In this document: positions 6,871 through 8,220 of the stretch, piece by piece | Position numbering within the stretch: the first letter of the stretch is position 1 | How the letters are laid out: each line of letters begins with the position of its first letter | Source of the DNA: an uncultured Clostridia bacterium | GTDB taxonomy: Bacteria; Bacillota; Clostridia; Tissierellales; Peptoniphilaceae | Length of the DNA stretch: 8,220 nucleotides | Direction of reading: 5' to 3' | Assembly: GCA_945916025.1 (NCBI GenBank) | Contig: CAMEGD010000062.1 | Coordinates: 1-8,220, forward strand | Made by a program: the position numbers and the translations under genes | The notes under the pieces: generated by a model | Seen by the model: the letters and a program-made list of their open reading frames with translations, nothing else | What the model was told of the DNA's origin: nothing | Database searches by the model: none

Positions 6871-8027
6871 TTAATACTCCAAGTTCTTTAAGGACCCATA
6901 TAGGAATCTTTGGAAAAACAAATTCTGGAAAGTCTTCTTTAATAAATGCTATAACAGGTCAAGAAGTTTCTATAGTAAGCGATATTTCAGGAACAACTAC
7001 AGATTCTATTTCTAAGACAATGGAAGTACCAGGACTTGGACCAGTGGTATTTATCGATACTCCAGGCTATGATGACAAGTCAATTTTAGGTTCTAAAAGA
7101 TTAGAGCAGACAAAAAAAGCTATAGAAAAGTCTGATGTGGGAATATTCTTGTTTTCAAAAGATTTTGATGAAGACAAAAAGTTTGTAGACTACCTAAAGA
7201 CTTATAATATGAAACTAATATATTGTATTTCCAAAAGTGATCTTAGACTTGATAAAGAGTATTTAGAAAAGCTTGAAGAATATAATCCAATATACTTTTC
7301 AATAAAGGACAAGGATTCAACGAATACCTTAATAGAAGCCCTAAAAACCCTTGAGCCTGAAGAAGAAAGAACCCTTACAGAAGGTTTAGTTAAGGATTCA
7401 GACTTAGTATTGTTAGTAATGCCACAAGATATCCAAGCGCCAAAGGGAAGGTTAATATTACCACAGGTTCATACTATTAGGGACCTTTTAGACCAAAAAG
7501 CCCTTGTGGTTTCTACGGTATTAGATAGGTTAGATGAATCTTTGGCCATATTAAATAGGCCACCAGATTTAATAATAACTGACTCCCAATGTTTTAAAGA
7601 AGTCTTTAACAAAAAACCTAAGGAATCAAAACTCACTTCCTTTTCAGTACTCTTTTCAAAACTAAAGGGTAATATTGACTATTTTATCCACTCTGTAAAA
7701 GTATTAGACAAAAAAGACTTTGGAGGGAAAATATTAATATGTGAAGCCTGCACCCATTCTCCTTTAGAAGAAGATATAGGTAGAATTAAAATACCTAATT
7801 TACTTAAGAAAAAATTTGGAGACAAGGTCCAAATTGACTTTCTAAGGGGAGGAGATTTTTGGGAAAATACGGATTATGACCTTATAGTTCACTGTGGTGG
7901 GTGTATGTTAAACACTAAAACTATGGAAAATAGGGTAAAAAAAGCCATTGAAAATAAAATTCCAATGACAAACTATGGAATACTAATTGCATATTTAAAG
8001 GAAATATTAGAAGACATAACCTATTAA
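6867..8027 (+). CDS. hydF: [FeFe]-hydrogenase maturation GTPase/scaffold HydF
   Basis: The 386-residue cytoplasmic protein has the HydF architecture. The N-terminal Era/TrmE-like GTPase domain shows P-loop GKTNSGKS (16-23), a GTTT switch block (42-45), DTPG (64-67) and a degenerate G4 motif SKSD (122-125). A central dimerisation region follows, then the C-terminal iron-sulfur domain with CXH (Cys295, His297) and HCXXC (His342, Cys343, Cys346). HydF receives the diiron precursor assembled with HydG and HydE and delivers it to apo-hydrogenase; GTP hydrolysis helps these exchanges. The 44-residue spacing between the two metal motifs is slightly shorter than the 46-53 often quoted. The start is fixed by the ATGA overlap with hydG (four bases), which means translational coupling. 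It is the last gene of the operon. Confidence 0.96.
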   Translation: MINTPSSLRTHIGIFGKTNSGKSSLINAITGQEVSIVSDISGTTTDSISKTMEVPGLGPVVFIDTPGYDDKSILGSKRLEQTKKAIEKSDVGIFLFSKDFDEDKKFVDYLKTYNMKLIYCISKSDLRLDKEYLEKLEEYNPIYFSIKDKDSTNTLIEALKTLEPEEERTLTEGLVKDSDLVLLVMPQDIQAPKGRLILPQVHTIRDLLDQKALVVSTVLDRLDESLAILNRPPDLIITDSQCFKEVFNKKPKESKLTSFSVLFSKLKGNIDYFIHSVKVLDKKDFGGKILICEACTHSPLEEDIGRIKIPNLLKKKFGDKVQIDFLRGGDFWENTDYDLIVHCGGCMLNTKTMENRVKKAIENKIPMTNYGILIAYLKEILEDITY

Positions 8028-8031
8028 GTCA

Positions 8032-8070
8032 AAGGAAAGATAAGTACAAAGTATTTGTCCTTCTTTTTTT
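8032..8070 (+). terminator. Probable terminator of the hydrogenase maturation operon
   Basis: AAGGA (8032-8036) pairs with TCCTT (8058-8062), and inside it GTAC (8044-8047) can pair with GTAT (8051-8054) around AAA, leaving an internal loop. The seven-T run at 8064-8070 follows at once. The stem is imperfect, but its place just after the hydF stop and the strong T-tract support an intrinsic terminator. Confidence 0.6.
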
Positions 8071-8077
8071 GTTGTGG

Positions 8078-8125
8078 AAGTAATAAGGTTTTTGGCTAGC
8101 TATTGAAAGGAAGAGATTATTACTT
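8078..8125. repeat. Inverted repeat, 9 bp arms, 30-base spacer
   Basis: AAGTAATAA (8078-8086) and TTATTACTT (8117-8125) are perfect inverse complements. The spacer holds the palindrome GCTAGC. Arms are AT-rich, so function as a helix or a protein site is uncertain. Confidence 0.35.
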
Positions 8126-8136
8126 ACTAAGAATCA

Positions 8137-8164
8137 AAGAAGAGACCCTCGCTGGTCTCTTCTT
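8137..8164. repeat. Strong 11-bp perfect hairpin, function unknown
   Basis: AAGAAGAGACC (8137-8147) pairs perfectly with GGTCTCTTCTT (8154-8164) around the six-base loop CTCGCT. No clear T-tract follows it on either strand (CGATCATTAATTTT on the plus strand), so it is not a standard terminator. It may belong to the leader of a gene beyond the window edge or to a small RNA. Confidence 0.6.
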
Positions 8165-8169
8165 CGATC

Positions 8170-8193
8170 ATTAATTTTAGGGAGAAAATTAAT
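8170..8193. repeat. Inverted repeat, 9 bp arms, 6-base spacer
   Basis: ATTAATTTT (8170-8178) and AAAATTAAT (8185-8193) are perfect inverse complements around AGGGAG. The compact AT-rich dyad could be an operator or a weak hairpin; on the minus strand a TATAAT (complement of 8205-8210) lies beside it, as expected if it were an operator of a leftward promoter, but the -35 would be outside the window. Confidence 0.35.
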
Positions 8194-8220
8194 TGTTTGT
8201 CTGTATTATAGACTGAAATG

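Overview
The window looks like chromosomal DNA of a low-GC, strictly anaerobic Gram-positive bacterium, probably a clostridial or Tissierellia/Peptoniphilus-Anaerococcus-like lineage. This is inferred from the AT-rich coding sequence, AGGAGG-type ribosome binding sites, an SLH-type surface protein, a methionine gamma-lyase-like enzyme and a complete [FeFe]-hydrogenase maturation set. No rRNA, tRNA, CRISPR array or transposase was seen.

Layout. (1) 2-703: the C-terminal 60% of a PLP-dependent methionine gamma-lyase/Cys-Met metabolism enzyme, closed by a strong terminator (721-746). (2) 882-2339: a decayed gene for a secreted SLH-domain (S-layer-like) protein. It keeps a signal peptide and three SLH repeats but is broken by at least two frameshifts and one in-frame TAG. 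(3) 2530-3929: a probable two-gene operon, a YczE-family membrane protein followed by a YgiD/LigB-type class III extradiol dioxygenase. (4) 3950-8070: a strong promoter, a ~180-nt leader carrying a terminator that competes with an alternative helix, a GC-rich patch, and then four overlapping genes: a TM1266-family putative hydrogenase regulator, hydE, hydG and hydF, ended by a probable terminator. (5) 8071-8220: non-coding, with three consecutive inverted repeats of unknown role.

How the genes work together. HydG cleaves tyrosine to supply CO and cyanide on an iron synthon, HydE processes this organometallic intermediate, and HydF is the GTPase scaffold on which the diiron subcluster is assembled and handed to apo-hydrogenase. 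All three overlap (1, 8 and 4 bases at the successive junctions, counting the regulator), so they are almost certainly translationally coupled. The hydrogenase structural gene is not in the window.

The most interesting signal is the leader of the maturation operon. A consensus promoter is followed by two mutually exclusive hairpins, one a terminator, and then by a GC-rich block I could not match to a known RNA family. This resembles a transcription attenuator or riboswitch-type control of hydrogenase maturation.
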